From: Planctomycetota bacterium
GTDB taxonomy: Bacteria > Planctomycetota > OFTM77
Assembly (NCBI GenBank): GCA_029260795.1
Contig: JAJDCO010000133.1
Span: 1-64,000 of the forward strand
Reading direction: 5' to 3'
Length of the DNA stretch: 64,000 bases
The notes beneath the pieces are model-generated. The model saw only the letters and a program-made list of their open reading frames with translations. It had not been told where the DNA came from and searched no databases. Position 1 is the stretch's first letter; each line of letters opens with the position of its first letter. Both the position numbers and the translations under genes were made by a program. Shown here piece after piece: positions 1 to 8,267 of the stretch.

Positions 1-10
1 CTCATTTGAA

Positions 11-61
11 CCCTCCGGGCTAAGTTCATGTGTTCAAGCCCTAAATGGACCGCCCGGAGGG
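11..61. repeat. 10-bp perfect inverted repeat with 31-base spacer
   Basis: The arms CCCTCCGGGC (11-20) and GCCCGGAGGG (52-61) are exact reverse complements. They lie just past the 3' end of the truncated STT3-like gene. The spacer is long for an intrinsic terminator and there is no T tract, so a recombination scar or protein-binding site is as likely. Confidence 0.4.
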
Positions 62-87
62 ATCCTATCCCTCAACGCCCTCCTCGT

Positions 88-1713
88 TCAAGTCGATTCG
101 CAATAACCGGTTACACCCCAACAAAAACCAAACACACCCAAAGCAAACAGCCCGTACTCCGGTGTCGACTTCGAATCCCCACCGCTCGAGAGCGGTGGGG
201 TCCCGTCCCGGATCCAACGCGCTGTCTCACGGAGCTGGCGCTTGGCGATGTCGTCCACCCAAGGATCCGGCACGTCCCCCGACCATGCCGAAAGCGCACG
301 GTTCACCAGAGCGAATGGAATCTCGACGCACGGGATGAGCAGGGTCACCCCAAGGATGCCGACCATCACCCTTCGGACTACCCGCGAGCGAACGCTGGGC
401 CCCCGCTGCCCGAATCCTCCGACAGAGACCGCGCCCCAACCCAGCAGCATCGCCGCCGGGACGGCGAGGAGGTCGACGAATCTGCGCTGCATCAGTGCGA
501 GCAGGACGAAGCAGATGAACGCGATCGCCAGGCAGAACCGCGCTCCGTCCGATCGCCGCCACGCCTGGAGCAAGATCCATACACCGAGCAAAGGTAGCAG
601 CCAGGCCCCCCAGCTCAGATCGCCGTGCAGCGGCTTGAAGTCCCACGCACCCTGGACCCACAGCAGAGGCTGAGACTCGGCGACGCGCGACTGGAAGTCC
701 TCGTCTTTCGTCAGCCACTGCACGGCGCTCTCTGCGCTGCGGCTCAAGTCAGGGACGATCAGAATGAGCGCGCCCATCGTGGCACTCCCGCCCACCAGCG
801 CTCCCACGAGAGCCCTGCCTCGCCCGCCCGTTCGCGCAGCGAGCCAAGCACCGAGAGCCGCGACCGAGATGGCGAAAGCCACCGCCGGCTGGAGCCACGA
901 CAGCGTCGTGAGCGCCCACGGTTCGACCAAGGCCGGAGCCGTGATCACGCCCCCAGCCAGCACGACCGCGCTCGTCGCCAGGGCGGTCACGCCCGGTCCG
1001 ACCAGCACGCGCTGCCGCATCGCGGCGTCGAGCCGCATCCCGATCGACCAGAGTGCGACCACCGCGACCCAAACTCCGAGCAGCGCCAGGCAGCCGGGCC
1101 ATACCAGAATCGCCCCTCCGAGCACCACGCCGACGGCTGCGCTGGCCAGGCGCGGCGTCCGCTCCCGGACCAGGCCTCGTTGGCAGGCACTGGTGGCCCA
1201 GATCAGGGCGGCCACCCAAACGGCCATGATGGAATGATGATCCACGAAACCGAGCTGAGTCGGATGCGTATGGGCGCCCAGCACGCTCAGCACCAGGGCA
1301 CCGGCCAGTCCGACCGCGCGAGAGTCGAAGACGCTGCGCGCGGCCGCGAAGGTCAGAAGAACCGCGAGCACGCCGAACAGGGGCGGGAACCAGGCCGCCG
1401 CCGCCTCGACGCTGGATCGCTCTTCGATTCCCAGCAGCTTCGAGATCACGACCAGGATCTGGTCGTAGTAGGGCGGCCAGATCGCCACCGCGCCATCGGG
1501 GAAGTGCAAGTAGCGGTCGAAGCCGAGCACACTCGGGAACTGCTCCAGGCCGACCACGACTCGCCGAAGGTGGTAGTAGGCATCGTGCCCGATGTACAGG
1601 ACGCCCTTGGGTGTGAAGACGTCCGGGTACGAGCCGCACCGCAGCAGCAGCGCGAACGCGGCGATCATCGTCACGGCGAGCGCCGTGAGCACTGTCGAGA
1701 CCCGTCGCGTCAT
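88..1713 (-). CDS. STT3/AglB-type oligosaccharyltransferase, C-terminally truncated
   Basis: This 541-residue multi-spanning membrane protein resembles STT3/PglB/AglB glycosyltransferases, which move a lipid-linked glycan to asparagine. Two family landmarks are visible: an N-terminal HDAYYHLRR (the first acidic motif, in the TM1-TM2 loop) and GFVDHHS in the second external loop. About a dozen hydrophobic segments follow. Family members usually run 700-900 residues with a soluble C-terminal domain holding the WWDYG motif. Here the protein reads ARWIRDGTPP...PEYG and then becomes an A+T-richer tail that stops at once, so WWDYG and everything after it are missing. It is probably inactive or a relic, unless the C-terminal part is encoded elsewhere. 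The start is the ATG at 1713. Confidence 0.75.
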   Translation of the reverse strand: MTRRVSTVLTALAVTMIAAFALLLRCGSYPDVFTPKGVLYIGHDAYYHLRRVVVGLEQFPSVLGFDRYLHFPDGAVAIWPPYYDQILVVISKLLGIEERSSVEAAAAWFPPLFGVLAVLLTFAAARSVFDSRAVGLAGALVLSVLGAHTHPTQLGFVDHHSIMAVWVAALIWATSACQRGLVRERTPRLASAAVGVVLGGAILVWPGCLALLGVWVAVVALWSIGMRLDAAMRQRVLVGPGVTALATSAVVLAGGVITAPALVEPWALTTLSWLQPAVAFAISVAALGAWLAARTGGRGRALVGALVGGSATMGALILIVPDLSRSAESAVQWLTKDEDFQSRVAESQPLLWVQGAWDFKPLHGDLSWGAWLLPLLGVWILLQAWRRSDGARFCLAIAFICFVLLALMQRRFVDLLAVPAAMLLGWGAVSVGGFGQRGPSVRSRVVRRVMVGILGVTLLIPCVEIPFALVNRALSAWSGDVPDPWVDDIAKRQLRETARWIRDGTPPLSSGGDSKSTPEYGLFALGVFGFCWGVTGYCEST

Positions 1714-1818
1714 GACCCTCGTTCGTTCAAGGCACCGGTTCGAAGAGGCTCGTCCACGCGCCGACCCGTGCTCCAGCTCACGTCATTGTGGGACGCGAAG
1801 AGCGACCTTGCAAATACC

Positions 1819-3390
1819 TCAGTTCACGCGGCGATCCCGACCTTCCCAGTATGGTTCGCGGAGCTTGACCTTTTGGACCTTGCCGCTCGGTGTGCGGGGA
1901 AGCGTATCGACGAAGTCGATCGACCGTGGCACCTTGAAGGCGGCGATCTCCTCGCGTGCGTGGGCGATGATCTCGGTGGCGGTGGCCTGCGTGCCGGGCG
2001 CTCGCACCACGATCGCCTTTACGAGCTCGCCCCAGCGATCGTCGGGTACGCCGATCACGGCCGCCTCGGCGACTCCCGGGTGACCGCACAGCACGCTCTC
2101 GATCTCCGCCGGATAGATGTTCTCCCCCGCCGAGATGATCATGTCCTTCACGCGGTCGCAGACCGTGACGTAGCCCTCCACGTCGACCGACCCCGCGTCG
2201 CCGGTGTGTACCCACCCCTCGACCAGCGTCTCGGCGGTGGCTTCGGGACGATTCCAGTATCCGATCATGTTGGCCGGTGAGTGCAGACAGATCTCGCCGA
2301 TCTCACCGGGCGGCACGGGCTGACCGTCGGAATCGACGACCTTCATTCGGACTCCTGGGTAGGGACGCCCGGCGGCGCGCAGCAGCTCGGGGCGGCCTCG
2401 ATGGTCTTCGGGGCGGAGACAAACGGCCGTGTTGCCGGTCTCGGTCAGACCGTAGATCTGGGCGAACTCACAACCGAAGACCTCGATCGAACGCTCGAGC
2501 AACGGGAGCGGGATGGGCGAGCCGCCGTAGACGATGTGTGTCAGCGAGCTGAAATCCGTCTGCGCACACGAAGGCTCGGTGAGCATCAGCTGCATCATGG
2601 CCGGCACCAGGCAGGTCTTGGTGATGCCCTCCTTCTCGATGAGCTCGAGCGCCCGCCAGCCTTGGAACGCCGGGAGGATCACCGTGCGAGCGCCCGCGCT
2701 CATGCCGGTCATCATCCACCAGAATCCGCCGATATGAAAGCTGGGGAAGCCCGACAAGCTGACGTCGTCCGCCGTCCATCCGATCCACGGATCCCCGTGC
2801 TCCCGCATCGACTGAACGACCGCGAAGAAGCTGCGATTCGCGAGCTGGACGCCTTTCGGATGACCGGTCGTGCCGCTCGTGTACATCTGCACGACGACCT
2901 CTTCAGGATCGGCCGGAAGACCCGGATCCGTGTCGGGTTGGGCTTCGGTCCAAGTCGTGAGTGAAGGCCATCCGTCGACCTCCCCGGTGAGTGCGACGGT
3001 CTCTCGAACCGTCTCGAGCCGAGGCGCCACCTTGGCGATCGAGCTCTCGAAGGCTGCGCCGGCGAAAAGGAGCTTCGCCTGCCCGTCGTTGAGGATGAAG
3101 GCGATCTCGCTGGGCGAGAGGCGCCAGTTGATGCCGAGGATGACACCGCGGGACTTGGCGATGCCGAAGAGGAGCGCGAGGGCGTGATCGGAATCGTGGT
3201 CGAGCAGGGCGACCCGATCTCCGGGCCGGATTCCAGCCGCGATCAGGGCGTGGGCAATGCGGCCGCTCCAGGCATCGAGCTGAGCGAAGGTGGTCGACTG
3301 GTCCTCGAAGGTGAGCGCCACCCGGTCGCCTCGCAAGCGGGCTTGGGTGCGAACCAGATCGGGAAGCGTGCGCACTTCGGTGGACGCCAT
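1819..3390 (-). CDS. AMP-forming acyl-CoA/acyl-ACP ligase (FadD family)
   Basis: This 523-residue ANL-superfamily adenylating enzyme should activate a carboxylic acid with ATP and pass it to CoA or an acyl carrier protein. The family motifs are intact: P-loop MYTSGTTGHPKG near residue 168, YGLTETGN, the hinge region GWVHTGDAG, and the C-terminal lysine motif TPSGKVQKVK. The start at 3390 has GAGGA upstream. It is transcribed away from the ScoE-like and FcoT-like genes across a 365-base gap. In isonitrile clusters a ligase of this family (ScoC/FadD10) loads the fatty acid, so the neighbourhood suggests that role here. Substrate and acceptor cannot be read from sequence, and a catabolic fatty-acid CoA ligase is the plain alternative. 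Confidence 0.85.
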   Translation of the reverse strand: MASTEVRTLPDLVRTQARLRGDRVALTFEDQSTTFAQLDAWSGRIAHALIAAGIRPGDRVALLDHDSDHALALLFGIAKSRGVILGINWRLSPSEIAFILNDGQAKLLFAGAAFESSIAKVAPRLETVRETVALTGEVDGWPSLTTWTEAQPDTDPGLPADPEEVVVQMYTSGTTGHPKGVQLANRSFFAVVQSMREHGDPWIGWTADDVSLSGFPSFHIGGFWWMMTGMSAGARTVILPAFQGWRALELIEKEGITKTCLVPAMMQLMLTEPSCAQTDFSSLTHIVYGGSPIPLPLLERSIEVFGCEFAQIYGLTETGNTAVCLRPEDHRGRPELLRAAGRPYPGVRMKVVDSDGQPVPPGEIGEICLHSPANMIGYWNRPEATAETLVEGWVHTGDAGSVDVEGYVTVCDRVKDMIISAGENIYPAEIESVLCGHPGVAEAAVIGVPDDRWGELVKAIVVRAPGTQATATEIIAHAREEIAAFKVPRSIDFVDTLPRTPSGKVQKVKLREPYWEGRDRRVN

Positions 3391-3755
3391 CTCGATTCCT
3401 CACGTTACGGACGAGGAAGGATTCTCCTCCCAATCGCTGAGCCGGAGCCTCGCATTCCTGACGGGCACCGGCGAGCCTCGAACGCTTATACCGAATGGCT
3501 CGGAGCGATCACAGTTTTCGGCTCGCCGACTCGCCGCCTGGTTCTTAGGCTTGAGTCGTGACCGTCCTCGGCAAGCCTCCGCGAGGGGAGCCAGGTGCGA
3601 GGCAACCGCACCGCTCTCATTCACTCGGAGGCCGCTGCCGCGTCCGGATCCGTTTCTGAAAGCCCTAACTCCACCGTGCACGCGCGACGCCGCGACCCGC
3701 CGCGTGCCGCTCCGCAGCGTTCGTCCCGACCGCGGATGAACCGAGAAAGAAGTCG
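3391..3755. promoter_or_regulatory. Divergent intergenic region
   Basis: This 365-base gap lies between the divergent ligase and ScoE-like genes and must hold promoters for both. I see no convincing -35/-10 pair or strong palindrome, and no small gene that I can support. Confidence 0.4.
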
Positions 3756-4667
3756 ATGAAAGTCAAAGCCCCCGCTCCTGGCCAGATCGGAGCCGAGGTC
3801 ACCGACCTGGATCTCCGGACCCTGCGCCCGGAAGCCGCCGCCGACCTCCGTGGCCTCGCCTACGAGCACAAGCTCGTCGTTTTCCGGAATCAGAAGCTCT
3901 CTCGACCCGAGTACGTCGAGCTCGCCAAGAAGCTCGGTCGCCCCCAGATCTACTTCCAAGAGCACTATCACCACCCCGAGCATCCCGAGATCTTCGTCTC
4001 GGCGAACGTGCCGGAGGAGGGCGAGAAGGTCGGGGTCGCTGGAACCGGACGGTTTTGGCACAGCGACTATCAGTTCTTCGACGAGCCACTCTCGTTCACG
4101 ATGGTGTACCCGCAGATTCGACCGGCCGGGCGCGGCACCAAGTACGTGGACATGGAGCGCATGTATCGGGAGCTCCCGAGCGGGCTCCGCCGTCACATCG
4201 ACGGCACGCGCGCCTTCCACGAGGCCACCTGGTACTACAAGGTGCAGCCCGAGGACATGGACAAGGCGATCATCGAGATCATGCGGGAGTTCCGCGAGAT
4301 CACGCCGGGCGCCAAGCACCCGACCACCATCGTGCATCCGGTCACGAAAGAGCGCTGCATCTACGTGAGCGAGGGATTCACGACCGCGATCTTCGGCTTA
4401 ACGTTCGAGGAGAACCGGCAGGTCTTGCACGAGCTCTTCGAGTTCATCAATCGCGAAGATCACGTGCACTCGCACCTTTGGGACGACGGCGATCTCCTGT
4501 TTTGGGACAACCGCCAAGTGATCCACCGCTCCGGCGGCCAACTCCGCGGCGACGCAAGCGTCAGCTATCGAATCGGCGTCTACGACGACCTGCCGTTCTA
4601 CACCAACACGAACGACTTGGAGTCCCCCGATGTCGAGCGATGCTCGCCCATCATCCCGGAGAATTGA
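3756..4667 (+). CDS. ScoE/Rv0097-type Fe(II)/2-oxoglutarate enzyme, probable isonitrile synthase
   Basis: This is a 303-residue TauD/TfdA-fold oxygenase. The iron triad is visible: H102 and D104 in FWHSDYQF, and H257 in QVIHRSGG. The 2-oxoglutarate arginine is R272, 15 residues after H257. From memory, segments such as YHHPEHPEIFVS, FWHSDYQFFDEP and YYKVQPED track the mycobacterial Rv0097 (MmaE) and Streptomyces ScoE subgroup more closely than taurine or 2,4-D dioxygenases. Known ScoE-type enzymes oxidatively decarboxylate an N-(carboxymethyl)-beta-amino fatty acid to an isonitrile. The next gene overlaps by 38 bases and resembles ScoD/FcoT, the usual partner, which strengthens the call. The exact substrate is unknown. 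The ATG at 3756 has an AAGAAG-type ribosome site. Confidence 0.8.
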   Translation: MKVKAPAPGQIGAEVTDLDLRTLRPEAAADLRGLAYEHKLVVFRNQKLSRPEYVELAKKLGRPQIYFQEHYHHPEHPEIFVSANVPEEGEKVGVAGTGRFWHSDYQFFDEPLSFTMVYPQIRPAGRGTKYVDMERMYRELPSGLRRHIDGTRAFHEATWYYKVQPEDMDKAIIEIMREFREITPGAKHPTTIVHPVTKERCIYVSEGFTTAIFGLTFEENRQVLHELFEFINREDHVHSHLWDDGDLLFWDNRQVIHRSGGQLRGDASVSYRIGVYDDLPFYTNTNDLESPDVERCSPIIPEN

Positions 4668-5175
4668 GGTCGAAAAAGATCTGATCGCTCGCATGCTGAG
4701 TCCCTTCAAGCCGGCCTGTCGCTACCTGGAGTCCGCGACGCTGACCGTGTCGGAGGAGCCCCAGGTGAAGGGTTCGGCGGCTTGGGTCCTGCGCGGCGCT
4801 TTCGCGATTCCCGAGTCCTGCTACATCAACGACACCGGGCATCTGAACTCCATCGAGTTCAACATCTGCTCCAATCAGCTTCTTCAGGTCGCACTCGCCC
4901 AAGCGCTCGAGAGTCGGCTCGCTCCCGAGCTCTCGGACCTGACTCTCGAGGAGCTCGTCTCGGAGCAGCGGCCCGAGACGGTCATTCGCGAGCTGAACAG
5001 CGTCTTCAAGCGCGTCATCAATGCCCGGCGCTTCGAAGGCGAGGTCACGGTCGACGGCCCGCTGCGACGAGGAAGCCCGTTCGAGGTCGGGGCGCACTTC
5101 TGGGATGCGAACGACGGCTTCGCCGAAGGCGCGTTCACCGTCGTTCTCCACCAGCGCTCCCGACCCACGAGCTGA
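4630..5175 (+). CDS. FcoT/ScoD-type hot-dog fold thioesterase-like protein
   Basis: This 181-residue protein overlaps the ScoE-like gene by 38 bases, so the two are probably translated together. The stretch ESCYINDTGHLNSIEF followed by NICSNQL matches what I recall of mycobacterial FcoT (Rv0098: ESAYIRSTGHFNAVEL), and the C-terminal HFWDANDG resembles its EFWDENGG. FcoT was first described as a long-chain acyl-CoA thioesterase. In isonitrile pathways its homologue ScoD/MmaD helps add glycine to an enoyl thioester, giving the substrate of ScoE. The gene pair is therefore the diagnostic core of such a pathway. No acyl carrier protein or nonribosomal peptide synthetase is encoded next to it. It ends 9 bases from the convergent ferredoxin gene. 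Confidence 0.78.
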   Translation: MSSDARPSSRRIEVEKDLIARMLSPFKPACRYLESATLTVSEEPQVKGSAAWVLRGAFAIPESCYINDTGHLNSIEFNICSNQLLQVALAQALESRLAPELSDLTLEELVSEQRPETVIRELNSVFKRVINARRFEGEVTVDGPLRRGSPFEVGAHFWDANDGFAEGAFTVVLHQRSRPTS

Positions 5176-5184
5176 GTACGGGGC

Positions 5185-5547
5185 TCAGTCCGCTGGGAAG
5201 GTCTCGTGAATCGTGATCTCGTAATCGGCCTCGATCTCCTCGGTCGGCCGCATGACGATCGCGTCCCAGGCCAGCTTCTCACACACCCGCACGCAGATCA
5301 CACAGCCGATGCACTCGTCGTAGAGAATGCGCACCGGTGGGATGGTGCGGTCCGGCCAGTTCTCGGCCGGCTCGATCTCGATGCAATCGACGGGACAGAA
5401 CGGGATGCAGACTTCGCACCCCGTGCAATTGGGCTCGGACACCTCGGCGACCTGCTTGGGCCGCTTCTTCTTGCGCGTGTGCTTCTCGGGGATGTCGGGA
5501 ATGTCTGACAGCAGTCCCTTGATCTTCTTGCTGTTGTAAACGCCCAA
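5185..5547 (-). CDS. Ferredoxin with two [4Fe-4S] motifs
   Basis: This 120-residue soluble protein has two cysteine clusters of the C-x2-C-x2-C-x3-C type: CTGCEVCIPFCPVDC near residue 41 and CIGCVICVRVC near residue 80. Each should bind a [4Fe-4S] centre, so the protein is an electron carrier. The N-terminal basic stretch KHTRKKKRPKQ is longer than in minimal ferredoxins. The start is a TTG at 5547, chosen because GGGAGG sits six bases upstream and no ATG lies before the first cysteine motif. It converges on the FcoT-like gene. A link to that pathway is possible, but nothing in the sequence shows it. Confidence 0.85.
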   Translation of the reverse strand: MGVYNSKKIKGLLSDIPDIPEKHTRKKKRPKQVAEVSEPNCTGCEVCIPFCPVDCIEIEPAENWPDRTIPPVRILYDECIGCVICVRVCEKLAWDAIVMRPTEEIEADYEITIHETFPAD

Positions 5548-5873
5548 GTGCGTCCTCCCGAGGGTCGAGGGTCACTGCGATTCGATCCGATCACCTTCGC
5601 GAGGATAACACCTTCGTGTCGCAGTCGGGGTCCACCCGCGGAGACGAAGAAGCGACTCGCGCTCGAGACGTCTTGACAGACGCGGTCCTCCCTCCACAAT
5701 GAGCGCTGGCGACGATCCTCGCCCAACCTCTTCGACTCTCCCCCAGCGAGAGTCCCCGTGAGGCAAAGGGGGGCATACTCCCGGATCGGCATCGAGCGTT
5801 GACCTCAGGTGATCGCGTCGAGCGCAAGCTGCTGGGGGGCCGGATCGTCGCGAGCTGACCTCAGGAGTCTCCG
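5548..5873. other. Intergenic region, nothing recognised
   Basis: This is a 326-base gap between divergent genes (the leftward ferredoxin and the rightward DUF4287 gene). Short open frames here look like chance. I see no RNA gene or strong repeat. Confidence 0.4.
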
Positions 5874-6548
5874 ATGCCGAAGAACAAGGATCTCAAGCGC
5901 CGCGTCCGCTCTCGGATGGACAAGACCGGCGAGTCGTACACGACCGCGCGCCAGCAGGTCGCGCAGAAAAAGACCCCGGTCGCCCTGCCGATCCCGAAAG
6001 GCCTCGCCGACATCGCCGGCATGAGTGACGACGCGGTCGAGGCGAAGACGAATCGCACCTGGCGAGAATGGGTGCGAGTCCTCGATGGCGTGGACGCCGC
6101 GAGCTGGCCTCATCCCGAGATCGCCAAGCACCTGCTCGAGGTGCATGGCCTCGGCAGCTGGTGGGCTCAGATGGTGACCGTCGGCTACGAGCGCATTCGA
6201 GGGCTGCGCCAGAAGAACCAGCGCCGCGAAGGCACCTTCGACGTGAACAAGAGCAAGACGCTGCCGGTCGCGATCACGACGCTCTTTCGGGCCTTTCGTC
6301 AGCATCTGGGAGGCGTGGGCCTTGGCGACTTGAAGATCAGCGTGCGCAAGGCGACCCCCTCGAAGTCCCTGCGGTTGAGCGCCGGCCCGGGTCGACCGAT
6401 CGCCGTTCACTTCTGGGAGAAAGGCGCCCGCAAGAGCCAGGTCCAGATTCAGCATCAGAAGCTCTCGTCCGTAGAGGAAGCCGATCGCGTTCGAGCGCTG
6501 TGGACGTCCTTCCTCGAGAGCTTGGCGCAATCCTTCGCCGAGGAGTGA
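5874..6548 (+). CDS. DUF4287-type protein with SRPBCC-like C-terminus
   Basis: This 224-residue soluble protein has a basic, helical N-terminus (MPKNKDLKRRVRSRMDKTGE) like that seen in DUF4287 proteins. A segment with WREWVRVLDG and HGLGSWWAQMVTVGYE follows, which is characteristic of that family. The C-terminal part, ending in helix ALWTSFLESLAQSF, resembles the SRPBCC/AHSA1-like domain that often accompanies it. The biochemical role of the family is not established. The ATG at 5874 has AGGAG seven bases upstream. It stands alone, about 100 bases before the flavin monooxygenase. Confidence 0.7.
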   Translation: MPKNKDLKRRVRSRMDKTGESYTTARQQVAQKKTPVALPIPKGLADIAGMSDDAVEAKTNRTWREWVRVLDGVDAASWPHPEIAKHLLEVHGLGSWWAQMVTVGYERIRGLRQKNQRREGTFDVNKSKTLPVAITTLFRAFRQHLGGVGLGDLKISVRKATPSKSLRLSAGPGRPIAVHFWEKGARKSQVQIQHQKLSSVEEADRVRALWTSFLESLAQSFAEE

Positions 6549-6644
6549 GACGAGGAGTCCGCCCTGGGGATCCTCGCCGATCCCTCCGGCGCGACGCGTG
6601 CCCTCGTTGCCCGTCGGCGAGATCACTCGGAACGAGAGGTTGCC

Positions 6645-7808
6645 GTGACTCCCGATCTTCCTCTGATCGTCGGAGCGGGCCCCGTCGGCAAGGCGGCGGC
6701 TCTTCTCCTGGCACGGGCGGGTCGTCCGACTCGACTCATCGACAGAGCGTCCGAGCCTTCCTCGTTGTCCAAGGCGCTCGCCATCAACCCACGCACCTTG
6801 AAGCTGCTCGAGGACACCGGTGTCACCGACGACCTCCTCCACATCGGGCTCCGGATTCGCGGGGCGCAGCTGTGGATCGAAGGGGAGCCCGCCGCTGAGA
6901 TTCGATTCGATCGGTTGCCACATGACTACCCCTTCATGTTGGCGCTCTCCCAAGCGGCGACCGAGCGAATGCTGGAGAAGGGGCTCCACGCGGCCGGCGG
7001 AGGCGTCGAAACGGGGCGCGCGCTCAAGGCATGTCGGATCACTCCCGAAGGTGTTCGATCCGAGCTGAGCGACGAGCTCGAGGGTGCCCGAGAAACGGCC
7101 GACTCTCCGTGGCTTCTCGCCGCCGATGGAGCGCACAGCACGACTCGGGAGCAGCTCGGGGTCTCCTTTCAGGGCACACAGTTCCAACGGCCCTGGCACC
7201 TGGCCGACATCCCGCTGAGCACCTCTCTCGATAGCGACCACACCCATGTGTTCTTCCTCAAGGGCGGTGGCTTCGTCTTTGTCATGCGCGTGATCGACGA
7301 GGGCTCGCAGGCGGCGGGCGCGCCCGATCTCTGGCGAGTGGTGAGCAATCTGGAGAATCCTGCCGAGCGCATCCCGCGAGCGGAGCCGGCCGGCCCCCCC
7401 ACTTGGACCTCGCAGTTTCAAGTCGCTCATCGGATCTGTGGTCGATTCCGAGTCGGCCCCGTCTCCTTTGCCGGTGACGCCGCGCACGTGCACTCACCCG
7501 CCGGAGCCCGAGGCATGAACCTCGGAATCGAAGACGCGTGGGTGTTCTGCCGGCTGCTCGAGGAGAATCGTCTCGACGACTACGACCTCCTGCGAAGAAG
7601 CGTCGTTCGACGAGTCGTGCGGCGCGTCGAGCTCGTCTCGAGAGCGGCTCGAGGCGAGTCGATCGTTGCTCGAGTGGCCCGGTTCGCGGCCGCGCGATCA
7701 CTGGGTCGGATTGCTAGACTGCGTGGCGAGATCTCCCGGACGATTGCCGGCCTCGACCACCCGCTGGATCTTCACGGGCGGTCTCGCCGGCAGGCCGAGT
7801 CTCGTTGA
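6645..7808 (+). CDS. FAD-dependent monooxygenase (PHBH/UbiH type)
   Basis: This 387-residue flavoprotein begins with an ADP-binding Rossmann motif, VGAGPVGKAAALLLARAG. Its second FAD motif GDAAHVHSPAGARGMNLGIE (about residues 280-300) is typical of p-hydroxybenzoate hydroxylase and UbiH-type single-component hydroxylases. These use NAD(P)H and oxygen to hydroxylate aromatic or polyketide-like substrates. The start is a GTG at 6645, directly before the nucleotide-binding strand. The substrate is not evident. The gene converges on the ABM-domain gene with a gap of a few bases. Quinone-forming monooxygenases of that second family often sit near aromatic hydroxylases, but the convergent layout argues against an operon. 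Confidence 0.85.
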   Translation: MTPDLPLIVGAGPVGKAAALLLARAGRPTRLIDRASEPSSLSKALAINPRTLKLLEDTGVTDDLLHIGLRIRGAQLWIEGEPAAEIRFDRLPHDYPFMLALSQAATERMLEKGLHAAGGGVETGRALKACRITPEGVRSELSDELEGARETADSPWLLAADGAHSTTREQLGVSFQGTQFQRPWHLADIPLSTSLDSDHTHVFFLKGGGFVFVMRVIDEGSQAAGAPDLWRVVSNLENPAERIPRAEPAGPPTWTSQFQVAHRICGRFRVGPVSFAGDAAHVHSPAGARGMNLGIEDAWVFCRLLEENRLDDYDLLRRSVVRRVVRRVELVSRAARGESIVARVARFAAARSLGRIARLRGEISRTIAGLDHPLDLHGRSRRQAESR

Positions 7809-7812
7809 CCCG

Positions 7813-8094
7813 TCAGACGGTCCAGTACTCACCGGTCGGCGGCGCGGCCAAGAGCTTCATCGCCTCAACCATGGTCTCGGACGGGATGCTTTGGCGAGCC
7901 GCCTGGTGCGCTTCGACGCTGTCCCACTCCTCGACCACGACCAGTCGATTCGGGTCCTGGTGATGCCGGAGCAGCTTGCACGACCGGCAGCCTGCCGTCT
8001 TCTCGATCTGTGGTAGGAAGCTCTTCACGAGCGTGAACAGCCCCTCTCCTTCGCCCTCCCGAGCGTGGAACTCGTTGATCCGTGTGATCGTCAT
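7813..8094 (-). CDS. Antibiotic biosynthesis monooxygenase (ABM) domain protein
   Basis: This 93-residue protein has the ferredoxin-like dimeric alpha/beta-barrel pattern of the ABM family: an opening strand MTITRINEFHAR, a helix with LVKSFLPQIE, GCRSCKLLRHHQDP, and the VVVEEWDSVEAHQAARQS segment. Known members are cofactor-free quinone-forming monooxygenases or haem-degrading enzymes, and many have unknown roles. GGAGG lies upstream of the ATG at 8094. It is divergent from the aminotransferase across about 170 bases. Confidence 0.8.
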   Translation of the reverse strand: MTITRINEFHAREGEGEGLFTLVKSFLPQIEKTAGCRSCKLLRHHQDPNRLVVVEEWDSVEAHQAARQSIPSETMVEAMKLLAAPPTGEYWTV

Positions 8095-8267
8095 TCCATT
8101 CCTCCTGCCGGGTCGATGCCGCGAGGGGATCGCGGACCGCTCGGTCTCCCTCGACGGTCCTCTCTCCCGAGAGCTTCTCCTCGGAGACCGTCCTCTTCAA
8201 GCGCTCTTCCGAATCCGTACGCCGGTGTCCTGTGTTAGAACCGGGCCCTCCTGTCTCGGAGCACCTG

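Noticed and set aside
11-61. Reading the 10-bp inverted repeat as an integron attC site or insertion-sequence ends
   Set aside because: No attC core sequences, no transposase, and no flanking target duplication are visible.
625-2280. Long plus-strand frame of 551 codons opposite the STT3-like and ligase genes
   Set aside because: It is antisense to two genes with clear family motifs. Its product is Arg/Asp/His-rich and lacks any fold pattern, as expected for a shadow in high-G+C DNA.
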